64,000 nucleotides of DNA from Roseomonas gilardii (GTDB taxonomy: Bacteria > Pseudomonadota > Alphaproteobacteria > Acetobacterales > Acetobacteraceae). Position 1 is the first letter of the stretch. Every line of letters begins with the position of its first letter. Below the pieces are notes generated by a model. It saw only the letters and a list, made by a program, of their open reading frames with translations. It had not been told where the DNA came from and searched no databases. Below, piece by piece: positions 50,941 through 60,394 of the stretch. Both the position numbers and the translations under genes were made by a program. The stretch covers positions 4,264,148 through 4,328,147 of the forward strand of contig NZ_CP015583.1 of assembly GCF_001941945.1 (NCBI RefSeq), read 5' to 3'.

Positions 50941-52305
50941 ATGCAGCCAGGCCGCGAGACCGACATCCAGGACTTCCTGGATGCACAGCCCTTCTCCCCG
51001 TTCCAGCGGATCATCTTCGCCCTCTGCTTCACCATCGTGCTGCTGGACGGCTTCGACACCGCCGCCATCGGCTACATCGCCCCCTCGCTGATCGCCGAAT
51101 GGGGCGTCTCCCGCCCGGCCCTGGCGCCGGTGCTGAGCGCGGCGCTGTTCGGCCTCGCCGCCGGAGCCCTGGCCGCCGGGCCGCTCGCCGACCGCTTCGG
51201 GCGCAAGGCGGTGCTGACCGGCTCGGTGCTGGTCTTCGGCATCGCCTGCCTGATGTCGGGCTATGCCGGCAGCCTGGACATGCTGGTGGTCTGGCGCTTC
51301 CTCACCGGCCTTGGGCTGGGCGCCGCCATGCCGAACGCGGTGACGCTGATGAGCGAGTTCTGCCCGCGCGGGCGGCGCGCCACCATCGTCAACGCCATGT
51401 TCTGCGGCTTTCCGCTGGGCGCGGCCTTCGGCGGCTTCCTGGCCGCCTGGATGATCCCGCTCTGGGGCTGGCGCAGCGTGCTGCACCTGGGCGGCGTGGT
51501 GCCGCTGCTGCTGGCGGTGCTGCTGCTCCTGCTGCTGCCGGAATCGGTGCGCTACATGCTGGCCAAGGGTGCCCCGGCGGAGCGTGTGCGTGCCGTGCTG
51601 CGCCGCATCTCAGCCTCCGCCGACCAGGTGGGCCGCTTCGTGAACCTGGAGACGCAGCAGGCGCAGGCCGGCAAGGGCGGCATCGGCACCATCCTGTCGT
51701 CCCGGTTCCTGGTCGGCACGGTGATGCTCTGGATCGCCTATTTCATGGGGCTGGTGATCTTCTACGCCCTGGTGAACTGGATGCCGGTGCTGTTCGGCGA
51801 TGCGGGCATGCGCCCGGCCACGGCGGCGATGATCTCGGCGCTCTTTCCGCTCGGCGGCATCGGGGCGATCTTCTTCGGCTGGCTGATGGACCGCTTCAAC
51901 GGCAATTCCATCATCGCCATCGGCTTCCTGCTCACCGCCATCTCCATCGCCGCGATCGGGCAGGTGACGGGCAACCCGCTGCTGCTCGTCCTGGCGGTGC
52001 TGGTGGCGGGCACACTGATGAACACCGCGCAGTCCTCGCTGCCGGCCCTGGCCGCGGGCTTCTACCCGACCCAGGGGCGCGCCACGGGCGTTGCCTGGAT
52101 GCTGGGCCTCGGGCGCTTCGGCGGCATCGCGGGCTCCTTCCTGGTGGCGGAACTGTCCCGCCACCAGCTCAGCCTGGGCAGCCTCTTCCTGGTGCTCGCC
52201 GTGCCCGGCCTGATCGCCGCCGCCGCCCTGACCGTCAAGCGGCTGGCCCATCCCATGGCGCTGCCGGCGGCCGAGGCCGGCAAGGACGTCGCACTCGGCC
52301 ACTGA
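50941..52305 (+). CDS. pcaK: Aromatic acid:H+ symporter (PcaK type)
   Basis: A 454-residue major-facilitator protein of the AAHS family with 12 spans. Diagnostic are the span-1 motif FTIVLLDGFDTAAIGYIAPS (DGFD), GPLADRFGRKAVL (loop 2-3), LGLGAAMPNAVTLMSEF and PLAALFPLGG-like ISALFPLGGIGAIFFGWLMD. It follows pobA by 186 bases on the same strand and would import 4-hydroxybenzoate or protocatechuate. Confidence 0.9.
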   Translation: MQPGRETDIQDFLDAQPFSPFQRIIFALCFTIVLLDGFDTAAIGYIAPSLIAEWGVSRPALAPVLSAALFGLAAGALAAGPLADRFGRKAVLTGSVLVFGIACLMSGYAGSLDMLVVWRFLTGLGLGAAMPNAVTLMSEFCPRGRRATIVNAMFCGFPLGAAFGGFLAAWMIPLWGWRSVLHLGGVVPLLLAVLLLLLLPESVRYMLAKGAPAERVRAVLRRISASADQVGRFVNLETQQAQAGKGGIGTILSSRFLVGTVMLWIAYFMGLVIFYALVNWMPVLFGDAGMRPATAAMISALFPLGGIGAIFFGWLMDRFNGNSIIAIGFLLTAISIAAIGQVTGNPLLLVLAVLVAGTLMNTAQSSLPALAAGFYPTQGRATGVAWMLGLGRFGGIAGSFLVAELSRHQLSLGSLFLVLAVPGLIAAAALTVKRLAHPMALPAAEAGKDVALGH

Positions 52306-53000
52306 ACGTGGCTGCCACGCCCGGTTGTTCCGGGCGTGGCGACCGGGTTCCGGCCCCGGGTGGAGAGGTGCCGCCTGTCCAGCCGGAACTTCTCCTCTGG
52401 CCCCCCGGCCACGGGGGCGAGGCCGGTCCCCGGACCCGGGGCTTTCCGGTGCCTGCGGGGACCGTTCGCGTCATTTTAGGGTTTTAGAGTTTTAGGCATT
52501 TAGTCCTTTATCCGGTCTGACGGCCGCAGGCTTTCGCCCGGCGTGCCGGATGATGGTTGCCGTGGCTTCCGCTCCGGAACAGGTGACGCCGCACGGGCGA
52601 TGTGCGAGGCGGCTGGCTGCCCGTGGCATCTGGAAGATCGGACGGAACAGGGCACGCTGATGTTGCGGCCGGTGCTATCGGTCTGGCTGGGCGGGGCCAT
52701 GTCCAGCCGGACGGAGATCGCCCGGGGCGTACCTGTGGAAGTGTCGCGGATCGCAGGGTTGCGGGCTGCTTGCTGACTTTATTCCTATGCCACGGGGCGG
52801 CCAGGGAAGCAAGAGGCGTTTGCCGTGGCTGTGTCCGGACCCGTGTGGCGGCGGGGACGCCGCCCGGAGGGCAACCGGGCAAGACGAGGCCGGCGCGTTC
52901 CGCCGTTCGTAGGTTCAGCGGGGGAGCCGGTGAAGGGCTGGACTTCCGGAAGGGGGATGGACGGTGCCGCACATGCCCTGCCCCTCGCAGCCCCCCCTTG
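52306..53000. other. Long gene-poor gap with a reversed R1 fragment and TTTTAG repeats
   Basis: Nearly 700 bases without a convincing gene. At 52411-52455 a fragment reads, on the minus strand, AAAGCCCCGGGTCCGGGGAC, as in the R1 repeats, so it is a remnant in reverse orientation. Just downstream (~52472-52504) is an AT-rich run with four imperfect TTTTAG units (TTTTAGG, TTTTAGA, TTTTAGG, ATTTAG). The rest is GC-rich with short open frames on both strands that look random. Confidence 0.5.
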
Positions 53001-53008
53001 GAACGCGA

Positions 53009-53038
53009 AACGCCCCGGGGATCTCTCCCCGGGGCGTT
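53009..53038 (-). terminator. Terminator of rpsA
   Basis: A 12-bp perfect stem (AACGCCCCGGGG pairing with CCCCGGGGCGTT) around ATCTCT lies 29 bases beyond the rpsA stop. On the minus strand it ends in GCGTTTCG, a short T-run. Confidence 0.85.
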
Positions 53039-53066
53039 CCCGTAACCTTCGCCCTGGGGCGGAGGA

Positions 53067-54782
53067 TCAGTCCTCGGTCATCTGGTTGCGGCGACGGATC
53101 GCGGCACCCAGGATGTCGCCCAGCGAAGCGCCGCTGTCGGAGGTGCCGTACTCGCGCACCGCCTCGCGCTCCTCCTCGACCTCCTTGCCCTTGATGGTCA
53201 GGCTCAGGCGGCGGGCCGCACGGTCCACCATGACCACCTTGGCATCGATCTTCTCGCCCACGGCGAACTTCTCGGGGCGCTGGTCGTTGCGGTCGCGGGC
53301 CAGCTCGGCGCGGCGGATGAAGCCGGTGAGGATGTCCTCGACCTTCACCTCGATGCCGTTGGCCTCGATCTTCGTCACCACGCCGGTGACGACGTCACCC
53401 TTGCGGACGCGATCCAGCACCTCGGCGGCCGGGTCGGACTGGAGCTGCTTGATGCCGAGGGAGATGCGCTCCTTCTCGACATCCACGTCCAGCACCTTGG
53501 CCTGGACGGTGTCGCCCTTGTGGTAGTTGGCCATGGCCTGCTCGCCGGTCAGCTCCCAGGACAGGTCGGACATGTGGACCATGCCGTCCAGGTCCGGGCC
53601 CAGGCCGATGAAGAGGCCGAACTCGGTGATGTTGCGGATCTCGCCCTCGACGGTCGAACCCGGCGGGTGCTGCTCCAGGAACTGGTCCCAGGGGTTGCCC
53701 TGCGCCTGCTTCAGACCCAGCGAGATACGGCGCTTCGGCTCGTCCACGTCCAGGATCATCACCTCGACCTCCTGGGAGGTGGCGACGATCTTGCCCGGAT
53801 GGACGTTCTTCTTGGTCCAGCTCATCTCGGAGACATGGACCAGGCCCTCGACGCCCGGCTCCAGCTCCACGAAGGCGCCGTAGTCGGTGATGTTCGTCAC
53901 GCGGCCGGAGAACTTGCCGTTCACCGGGTACTTGACGGCCACACCCTCCCACGGATCGGCCATCAGCTGCTTCATGCCGAGCGAGATGCGCTGCGTCTCG
54001 GGGTTGAAGCGGATGACCTGCACCTTGACCTGCTGACCGATGGTCAGGGCCTCGGAGGGGTGGTTGATGCGGCGCCAGGCGATGTCGGTGACGTGCAGCA
54101 GCCCGTCCACGCCGCCCAGGTCCACGAAGGCGCCGTAGTCGGTGATGTTCTTCACCACGCCGTCGAGCACCATGCCTTCCTTCAGGCCCTGGATCAGCTC
54201 GCTGCGCTGCTCGGCACGGGTCTCCTCGAGAACCGCGCGGCGGCTCACGACGATGTTGCCGCGGGCGCGGTCCATCTTCAGGATCTGGAAGGGCTGCGGG
54301 CTGCCCATCAGCGGCCCGACATCGCGCACCGGGCGGATATCGACCTGGGAGCCGGGCAGGAAGGCCACGGCGCCGCCGAGATCGACGGTGAAGCCGCCCT
54401 TGACGCGGCCGAAGATCGTGCCGTTCACGCGGTTGCTGGCCTGGAACTGCTTCTCCAGGTTGGTCCAGGCTTCCTCGCGGCGGGCCTTCTCGCGCGACAG
54501 GACGATGGAGCCGTCCTTGTCCTCATAGCGCTCGACGAAGAGCTCGACCGTGTCGCCCGGCTTGACCTCGGCCTTCTGGCCCTGGGGGGCGAACTCGCGC
54601 AGCGGGACGCGGCCCTCGCTCTTGAGACCGACATCGACGACGGCGACGTCGTCGTCCACGCGGATGACGCGGCCGGTGACGACGGAGCCGGCGAAGCCGG
54701 TGTCAGCGCCGAGGGTCTCGTCGAGGAGGGCAGCAAAATCCTCGGAAGCCGCGGCGCGGTCGAGGGTGGTGGCAGATGCCAT
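53067..54782 (-). CDS. rpsA: 30S ribosomal protein S1
   Basis: A 571-residue S1 protein that helps mRNA bind to the 30S subunit. Six S1/OB-fold repeats are visible; repeats 3-5 carry the standard NITDYGAFVDLGGVDGLLHV, NITDYGAFVELEPGVEGLVHV and NITEFGLFIGLGPDLDGMVH patterns, and each ends in RISLGMKQ or RISLGLKQ. The N-terminal repeat includes VVTGRVIRVDDDVAVVDVG. The acidic tail ends RRNQMTED. In the usual order aroA-cmk-rpsA, cmk should be adjacent, but here an opposite-strand hydrolase and an R2 repeat intervene. Confidence 0.97.
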   Translation of the reverse strand: MASATTLDRAAASEDFAALLDETLGADTGFAGSVVTGRVIRVDDDVAVVDVGLKSEGRVPLREFAPQGQKAEVKPGDTVELFVERYEDKDGSIVLSREKARREEAWTNLEKQFQASNRVNGTIFGRVKGGFTVDLGGAVAFLPGSQVDIRPVRDVGPLMGSPQPFQILKMDRARGNIVVSRRAVLEETRAEQRSELIQGLKEGMVLDGVVKNITDYGAFVDLGGVDGLLHVTDIAWRRINHPSEALTIGQQVKVQVIRFNPETQRISLGMKQLMADPWEGVAVKYPVNGKFSGRVTNITDYGAFVELEPGVEGLVHVSEMSWTKKNVHPGKIVATSQEVEVMILDVDEPKRRISLGLKQAQGNPWDQFLEQHPPGSTVEGEIRNITEFGLFIGLGPDLDGMVHMSDLSWELTGEQAMANYHKGDTVQAKVLDVDVEKERISLGIKQLQSDPAAEVLDRVRKGDVVTGVVTKIEANGIEVKVEDILTGFIRRAELARDRNDQRPEKFAVGEKIDAKVVMVDRAARRLSLTIKGKEVEEEREAVREYGTSDSGASLGDILGAAIRRRNQMTED

Positions 54783-55297
54783 GTAGTTGTCTGTTCCTGA
54801 AACGGCGGCGCCTTCGAGGGGAAGGGGCCGCTGGGCCTGCGCCCCGACCTCCGGCTCCGCTTCAGCGAGCAGCCGGGACCGACACGTCTTGCCCGGCTTG
54901 ACCGGGCCGGTGGGGGGATGGGGCCCGTGTTGGGGCAACGGGGAACCTTCCGGCGGAGAACCGTTCCGGTTCCGGAAACCGCAGCACGAGCACGCGGGGA
55001 AAAACCTTTCCCCCGCGACGATCGGGCTTTTACGCCCTGCGCAACGATCCGGTCAAGGGAAAGCGTGACTCACGCGCCGCGTTGCCGGCCGGGATGAACA
55101 GCCAGTGAACGGCGCTCCTGCAGCCTGCTCCGCCTCTTTGGCCCGGCTGGCACCGTACCATGTCCCTGCGCGTTGTTCCGTCGCATCCTCCATCTCCCGG
55201 GCGTTACCCGCCCGGCACCCGGACGGACCACGGAAGACCCGGCAGAAAGGCGCCGGAGCAGAAGCCCAGAGCAAAAGCCCAGAGCAGGAGCATGTGC
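54783..55297. other. Divergent leader between rpsA and the isochorismatase-like gene
   Basis: The 515-base gap should contain the rpsA promoter and leader on the minus strand. I could not define -35/-10 boxes or a tRNA. A short direct repeat (AGCCCAGAGCA at ~55263 and again at ~55277) precedes the plus-strand gene. Confidence 0.35.
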
Positions 55298-55939
<642 letters not shown>

Positions 55940-55967
55940 GGGATCGCGCTGGATGATCCGGCCGGGG

Positions 55968-56188
55968 CCAGAGGGGCTCTGCCCCTCTGGACACCCCGCC
56001 CAGGGACGGGCGAAGCAGTGCTTCGCCCCCATGGGAACCCTATGAGCGCTCCGCGAGGAGGGGGCATGGCTACCGTTGTGCCAGAAGCGACCGGTTTCCC
56101 GATCCCCCTCCTCGCGGAGCGCTCATGGCGGGGTCTCGGGGGGATACCATCCCCCTGAGCGGAGGGTCCGGGAGGCAGAGCCTCCCGG
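55968..56188 (+). repeat. R2 five-hairpin repeat, copy 1
   Basis: About 221 bp between convergent genes, built of five hairpins. H1 is CCAGAGGGGC/GCCCCTCTGG (55968-55990). H2 is GGGCGAAGCA/TGCTTCGCCC (56008-56028). H3 is a large one with 23-bp arms (56042-56064 and 56104-56126) around a 39-base core. H4 is GGGGGAT/ATCCCCC (56139-56155). H5 is CCGGGAGGC/GCCTCCCGG (56168-56188). Compared with copy 2 at 63235, H3 arms are identical, its core is inverted, and H2 and H4 keep the pairing with different bases. Confidence 0.9.
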
Positions 56189-56221
56189 AGCGCCACGCCA
56201 GATCCCCCCCGGCGCGATCCC

Positions 56222-56887
56222 TCAGCCGGTGAGGCCGAGGCGTTGCCGGACGAGGCGGAGGGCTTCGGCATAGGCGGCGTCGGCGTCCAGGCCGGTGGTG
56301 TCGAGCAGGATCGCGTCCTCGGCGGGCTTCATGGGAGCCGTGTCGCGGGAAGCGTCGCGGGCGTCGCGGGCGGCCATCTCGGCGGTTACCGCGGCCAGGG
56401 GGACATCCTCGCCGCGTGCCCGGCGCTCCTTCCAGCGGCGCTCGGCACGGGCCTCGGGACTGGCGGTGACGAAGAGCTTCACCGAGGCGTCGGGAAAAAC
56501 CACGGTGCCGATGTCGCGCCCGTCCAGCACGGCGCCGCCGGCGCGGCCGAACTGGCGCTGGAAGTCGAGCAGCGCGGCCCGCACGCCGGGAATGGCCGCG
56601 ACCTTGCTGGCGCCGGTATCCGTGTCCGGGGCTCGCAGGCCGGACCGGCCGAGATCGCCTGGCTCCAGGGCCCGCGCCGCGGCCTCGGCGGCCTGGGCAT
56701 CCCCGGGATCGCCGCCCTCGTCGATCACGCGGCGCGCCGTGGCGCGGTAGAGCAGGCCGGTGTCCAGATAGGGCAGGTCCAGCGCCGCGGCGAGGCGGCG
56801 GGCCAGCGTGCCCTTGCCGGCGGCGGCCGGGCCGTCCACGGCGATGATCGCCCGGGCTGCGGCGGCAAGGGTCTCGGTGGCGGTCAT
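56222..56887 (-). CDS. cmk: Cytidylate kinase
   Basis: Cmk phosphorylates CMP and dCMP. It is 221 residues with P-loop [39 protein letters not shown], the family motif [18 protein letters not shown], and the lid [15 protein letters not shown]. Residues [15 protein letters not shown] close the protein. The ATG at 56887 (MTATETLAA) has GGGAG nine bases upstream; an ATG at 56917 is an alternative. It lies 67 bases after the AroA-like gene. Confidence 0.94.
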   Translation of the reverse strand: MTATETLAAAARAIIAVDGPAAAGKGTLARRLAAALDLPYLDTGLLYRATARRVIDEGGDPGDAQAAEAAARALEPGDLGRSGLRAPDTDTGASKVAAIPGVRAALLDFQRQFGRAGGAVLDGRDIGTVVFPDASVKLFVTASPEARAERRWKERRARGEDVPLAAVTAEMAARDARDASRDTAPMKPAEDAILLDTTGLDADAAYAEALRLVRQRLGLTG

Positions 56888-56954
56888 CCGGATCTGCTCC
56901 CGTTCTGGTTGCGGCACCCTACAGGATTTGTGCGGCGCATCATATGCCGGTGCG

Positions 56955-58304
56955 TCAGGCGGGCGTGATCGCGCCCCCGCCCGCCACGCGGTCCATCAGT
57001 CCGGCAAAGGCGGGAAAGGCGGTCTCGATGCAGGCGCCATCTTCCAATGTCACCGGCCTTTCCGCCGCCAGCCCCAGGACCAGGGCGCTCATGGCCGAAC
57101 AGGGGTCCGTCCCGGCGGCCATGGCGCCACCGCCGGGCACGGGGGCGCCGTCGCGGCGGATGACCAGATCGTCGCCTTCCCTCTCCACCGCCACCCCTTG
57201 GGCGGCCAGCAGCGCGATGGTGGCCGGGAGGCGGGCGCTTTCCTCCCTCGGTGCGGCCAGCCCCCGGATGCGGCTGGTGCCCTTGGCGAAAGCCGCCGCG
57301 ACGGCCAGCAGCGGCAGGGCGCCCCCCAGGCCACGCAGCCGTCCGGCCGGGACATCCACACCGCGCAGGGGGGAATAGGTGGCGGTGACGTCGCCCACCG
57401 GCTCGCCCGCCTCGATGCGCTCGTTGGCCACGGCGAACTCGGCCCCCATCTCGCGCAGCGTGGCGAGCAGCCCGTTGCGCAGGGGGTTGAGTCCGACGCC
57501 CCGCACCGTCAGCCGCGATCCGGGCACCAGCAGAGCCGCCACCAGCGGAAAGCCGGCCAGCAACGGATCGCCCGGCACGGAAACCGGCGCGGCGGCCAGT
57601 TCCGGCTGCCCTTCCAGCTCGATCACCCGGCCCGCACCCTCCGGCACGACGCGCAGCCGGGCGCCGAAATGGCGCAGCAGGGTCTCGGTGTGGTCGTGGC
57701 TCGGCGCTGGTTCCTCCACCCGCGTCACGCCCCGGGCGCAGAGCCCGGCCAGCAGCAGGGCGGATTTCAACGTGGCCGAGGCCACGGGCAGGCGGTGCTC
57801 CAGCGGCAGGGCCAGGCGCGCGCCCTCCACCGCCAGCGGCAGGAACGCGCCCCCGCGCGCGGTGAAGCGTGCTCCGCAGGCGGCAAGCGGCCCGGTCACG
57901 GGGCCCATCACGTGCCGGCGCAGCGTGGCGTCGCCGGTCAGCACCGCGAAAAGCGGATGCCCCGCGAGCAGCCCGCAGAACAGTGCCGCGACGGCGCCGG
58001 AACCGCCCATGTCGAGGATGCCGTCGGGTTCCACCAGCCCGCCCACCCCGCGCCCCGCGACGTGCCAAGTGCCGGGACCGGCCTGTTCCACCCCCACGCC
58101 CAGGGCACGCAGGGCGGTGGCGATGCGCCGGATGTCGTCCCGTTCCGGCAGGCCCTCGATGCGCGTTTCGCCCACGGTCAGGGCCGCCAGGATCAGGGCG
58201 CGGGGGCCGATCGCGCCGTCGCCGGGCACGCGGATCTCGCCCGCGAGCCCCCGCCCCGGGGCGGCCGCGCGCAGCGGCCCGAGCATCTGACAGGTGTCCC
58301 GCAT
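56955..58304 (-). CDS. AroA (EPSP synthase) homologue with most active-site residues replaced
   Basis: A 449-residue protein with the full EPSP synthase fold and the right position (aroA-cmk-rpsA). Functional enzymes have PGDKSISHR, but here PGDGAIGPR lacks Lys and Ser. GNSGTxxR has become GGSGAVAA, and LxxRPM has become LRRHVM. SAQxKSA is SATLKSA. RDHTE is HDHTE, IDExP is LGGALP, VKESDR is PREESAR, and DHRxAM is DPCSAM. Thus the Lys, Arg, Asp and Gln that bind shikimate-3-phosphate and PEP are mostly gone, while the structural [12 protein letters not shown] and [14 protein letters not shown] segments remain. Catalysis looks unlikely. Confidence 0.85.
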   Translation of the reverse strand: MRDTCQMLGPLRAAAPGRGLAGEIRVPGDGAIGPRALILAALTVGETRIEGLPERDDIRRIATALRALGVGVEQAGPGTWHVAGRGVGGLVEPDGILDMGGSGAVAALFCGLLAGHPLFAVLTGDATLRRHVMGPVTGPLAACGARFTARGGAFLPLAVEGARLALPLEHRLPVASATLKSALLLAGLCARGVTRVEEPAPSHDHTETLLRHFGARLRVVPEGAGRVIELEGQPELAAAPVSVPGDPLLAGFPLVAALLVPGSRLTVRGVGLNPLRNGLLATLREMGAEFAVANERIEAGEPVGDVTATYSPLRGVDVPAGRLRGLGGALPLLAVAAAFAKGTSRIRGLAAPREESARLPATIALLAAQGVAVEREGDDLVIRRDGAPVPGGGAMAAGTDPCSAMSALVLGLAAERPVTLEDGACIETAFPAFAGLMDRVAGGGAITPA

Positions 58305-58432
58305 GGATTGCGCGTTTGACACGCGAGGGGGTGCGTGGCAATCGCGCGCCCTCATTGAAGCCCGGCCCCCAAGGCTCCGCGGCAAGCGCGGGGCCTGAGC
58401 GGACGTCGGTCGAAACCAGGACGACTCCATCC

Positions 58433-58759
58433 ATGGTCAAACCCGAACTGGGCACCAAACGCGTCTGCGTGGCCTGCGGCACGAAGTTCTACGACCTCAC
58501 CCGCACGCCCGCCGTCTGCCCGAAATGTGGCACCGAGCAGCCGGCCGAGCAGCCGCGCCTGCGCCGTCCGGCCGCCCCGGTCGATGACAAGCTGCGCAAG
58601 CGCGCGGTGACGCCGGGCACGGAGGCCGAGACGGACGAAACGGATCTCGAGGACGCCGACACCGATACCGGGCTGGAGGATGCCGAGGATCTGGAGGACG
58701 CGGACGAGGATCTCGGCGAGGAGATCGGCGTCGAGAGCGAGAGCGACGAGGAGGGCTGA
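58433..58759 (+). CDS. FYDLN acid domain protein (TIGR02300 family)
   Basis: A 108-residue protein of the alphaproteobacterial FYDLN family. A zinc-ribbon-like N-terminus (RVCVACGTKFYDLTRTPAVC, then PKCGTEQP) carries two CxxC pairs. It is followed by a basic stretch (DDKLRKRAVTP) and a long acidic tail rich in Asp/Glu (from ~residue 65). Function is unknown; the family commonly lies next to aroA, divergently, as here. A strong terminator follows. Confidence 0.93.
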   Translation: MVKPELGTKRVCVACGTKFYDLTRTPAVCPKCGTEQPAEQPRLRRPAAPVDDKLRKRAVTPGTEAETDETDLEDADTDTGLEDAEDLEDADEDLGEEIGVESESDEEG

Positions 58760-58813
58760 CGCTCCGATCGGCCGGGGCAGGGCCGGGACGCGGTCCGCCC
58801 CGTGAGGACTTCA

Positions 58814-58842
58814 CGCCGCCGGCACCTCGCCGGCGGCGTTTT
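58814..58842 (+). terminator. Rho-independent terminator after the FYDLN gene
   Basis: CGCCGCCGGC pairs with GCCGGCGGCG around ACCTC and is followed directly by TTTT. It lies 55 bases after the stop codon and just before the convergent DUF3140 gene. Confidence 0.9.
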
Positions 58843-58846
58843 GCTG

Positions 58847-60298
58847 TCAGCGCTTCCGGCCCGCCGGGCCGCCGCTCCGGCTGCCAGCGGCACGGCGCGA
58901 TGGCGCGGCGGAGGCGGTGGTCCGCCTCCCGGCGCGCGCCGTGCCGGTGCCGGCCTTCGGGGGCGCGGTCTTCGAGGTTCCGGTTTTCGAGACCCCTGCC
59001 TTCCGAGGGGGCGCCTTCGCGTCCTTGGTCCTCGATGCCGCCGTCTTCCGGGGTGCGGCCTTCGGCGCCGCCTTCGTGGCAGCGGACTTCGGGGATGCAG
59101 GCTTCCGGGCCGTGGTCTTCGGAGCCGGCTTCGCAGCCGCCGCCTTCGCGGTGGGTTTCCGCGTGCTGGATGTCGCGGCCCTGGACCGGGGCGTGCCGGG
59201 CTTCGTGCCGGGCTTCGCGCCCGTCTTCGCCGTCGTTCCGCTGGTCGTCCTTTTGGCCGCTCCCCTGGCCGTCGCGCCCGTCCTGCGGACATTGGCCTTC
59301 GGGGCCGCGGCCTTCCTCGTGCCGCTTGCCGCACGGCTGGCGGCCGTGGGCTTCTGCGTCGCGGTCCGGCTTCCCTTCGCCGTCCCGGCGGCCGGGCGCC
59401 GCGCGGCGCCGGTGCTCGCGCTGGCCGCCGCCCGTTTCGCCGATGGCCTGGCGGTCCCGGCCGTCCGGCTGCCTGTCTTCGCTTTGGCGGCGCTGGCCCC
59501 GGCGGTCACACGGCCGGAGGTGGATTTCGTCGCGGCGCCTGTGCGGGCCCGGCCCGTCCCTGCGGTGGCCGTTTTCTTTGTCGCAGCGGACTTGCTGGCG
59601 GAAGCCTTCCGCGCTGTGGCCGTTCCCGTGGCGGATTTCCGGGTCCCGGCGCGGCGCGTGATGCCTTTCGCGGCCTTTTCCGTGGTCCTGGTACGGCTGG
59701 CGGCGCTCCGCGGCGCTGTCGCGCGGGCGGGTGCCTTCCGGGGGGCCGTGCGCCGTGCGGCGGAGGCTTTCGGGGAACCGGGAGCCGGGCCGTCTTCCGC
59801 TTCATCCTCCGGGGCGGATTCCGGCGCGGGCTTCCGGGCGGTGCGGCGGCGGGGCCTGGGCTTCTCCGCCTGCGCAGCGGTTTCAGGCTCCGCTTCCGGG
59901 GAAGCCTCCTCCGCCTCCGAGGGCGCCACGCCAGGCATGCCGGAACCACGTCCGGCCTTTACCGGGTCATGCCCCCAGTTCATCAGGCTGAAGCGCCAGC
60001 GGCTGTGCTCGATATCCCCGGCCGGCCCCTGGGCGAGATGCCGGCGGACATAGCCGACGACCCGCCGCATATGCCCCAGCGCCTGCTCGTCCGGCGCGGC
60101 ATCGCCGCCATGCTCCAGGATCTCCAGGATCCAGCGGCCGGAATGATGGCCGACCGACTCCGACTCGCCCTCGTCATGCCAGCCGACCTCCCAGCTTTCC
60201 GGGGTGTCGAGCCAGTGGCGCATCTCCTCGGCCGTCATGTTCACCAGCTCGTCGAAGGCGCGGCGGATGTCGTCGGCGTCCTGTGCGTGATCGCTCAT
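58847..60298 (-). CDS. DUF3140 domain fused to a histone-H1-like Lys/Ala-rich tail
   Basis: A 483-residue protein in two parts. Residues ~1-115 are a DUF3140 domain (AFDELVNMTAEEMRHWLDTP, VGHHSGRWILEILEHGGD, MRRVVGYVRRHLAQGPAGD, SRWRFSLMNWGHDPVKAG). Residues ~120-483 are low-complexity Ala/Lys/Arg/Thr/Ser/Pro sequence (SKSAATKKTATAGTG, KPTAKAAAAKPAPKTTARKP) like histone H1 or AlgP, probably binding DNA or RNA. The two rarely appear together as far as I know. The tail has long open frames on the other strand, but the DUF3140 part fixes the coding strand. Confidence 0.85.
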   Translation of the reverse strand: MSDHAQDADDIRRAFDELVNMTAEEMRHWLDTPESWEVGWHDEGESESVGHHSGRWILEILEHGGDAAPDEQALGHMRRVVGYVRRHLAQGPAGDIEHSRWRFSLMNWGHDPVKAGRGSGMPGVAPSEAEEASPEAEPETAAQAEKPRPRRRTARKPAPESAPEDEAEDGPAPGSPKASAARRTAPRKAPARATAPRSAASRTRTTEKAAKGITRRAGTRKSATGTATARKASASKSAATKKTATAGTGRARTGAATKSTSGRVTAGASAAKAKTGSRTAGTARPSAKRAAASASTGAARRPAAGTAKGSRTATQKPTAASRAASGTRKAAAPKANVRRTGATARGAAKRTTSGTTAKTGAKPGTKPGTPRSRAATSSTRKPTAKAAAAKPAPKTTARKPASPKSAATKAAPKAAPRKTAASRTKDAKAPPRKAGVSKTGTSKTAPPKAGTGTARAGRRTTASAAPSRRAAGSRSGGPAGRKR

Positions 60299-60357
60299 GG
60301 GCTTCCCCTGTTCCTGCCCCCGGGATGCTGCCGGAACGCCGGGGAGGGAATCGCGGT

Positions 60358-60382
60358 TGCCAGGGGCCGCCCGCCCCTGGCA
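60358..60382 (-). terminator. Hairpin after the aldose epimerase gene
   Basis: A 10-bp perfect stem (TGCCAGGGGC with GCCCCTGGCA) around CGCCC, 12 bases past the epimerase stop on the minus strand. No T-run follows, so it may slow rather than end transcription. Confidence 0.5.
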
Positions 60383-60394
60383 GCGCTCGCCCGC

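Noticed and set aside
52543..52776. Short plus-strand frame in the gap before rpsA
   Set aside because: No ribosome-binding site, no domain and ordinary random-frame composition; other frames in the gap are equally open.
56955..58304. Calling this gene a functional aroA
   Set aside because: Most ligand-binding residues that define EPSP synthases are substituted, so the symbol was withheld despite the conserved locus.
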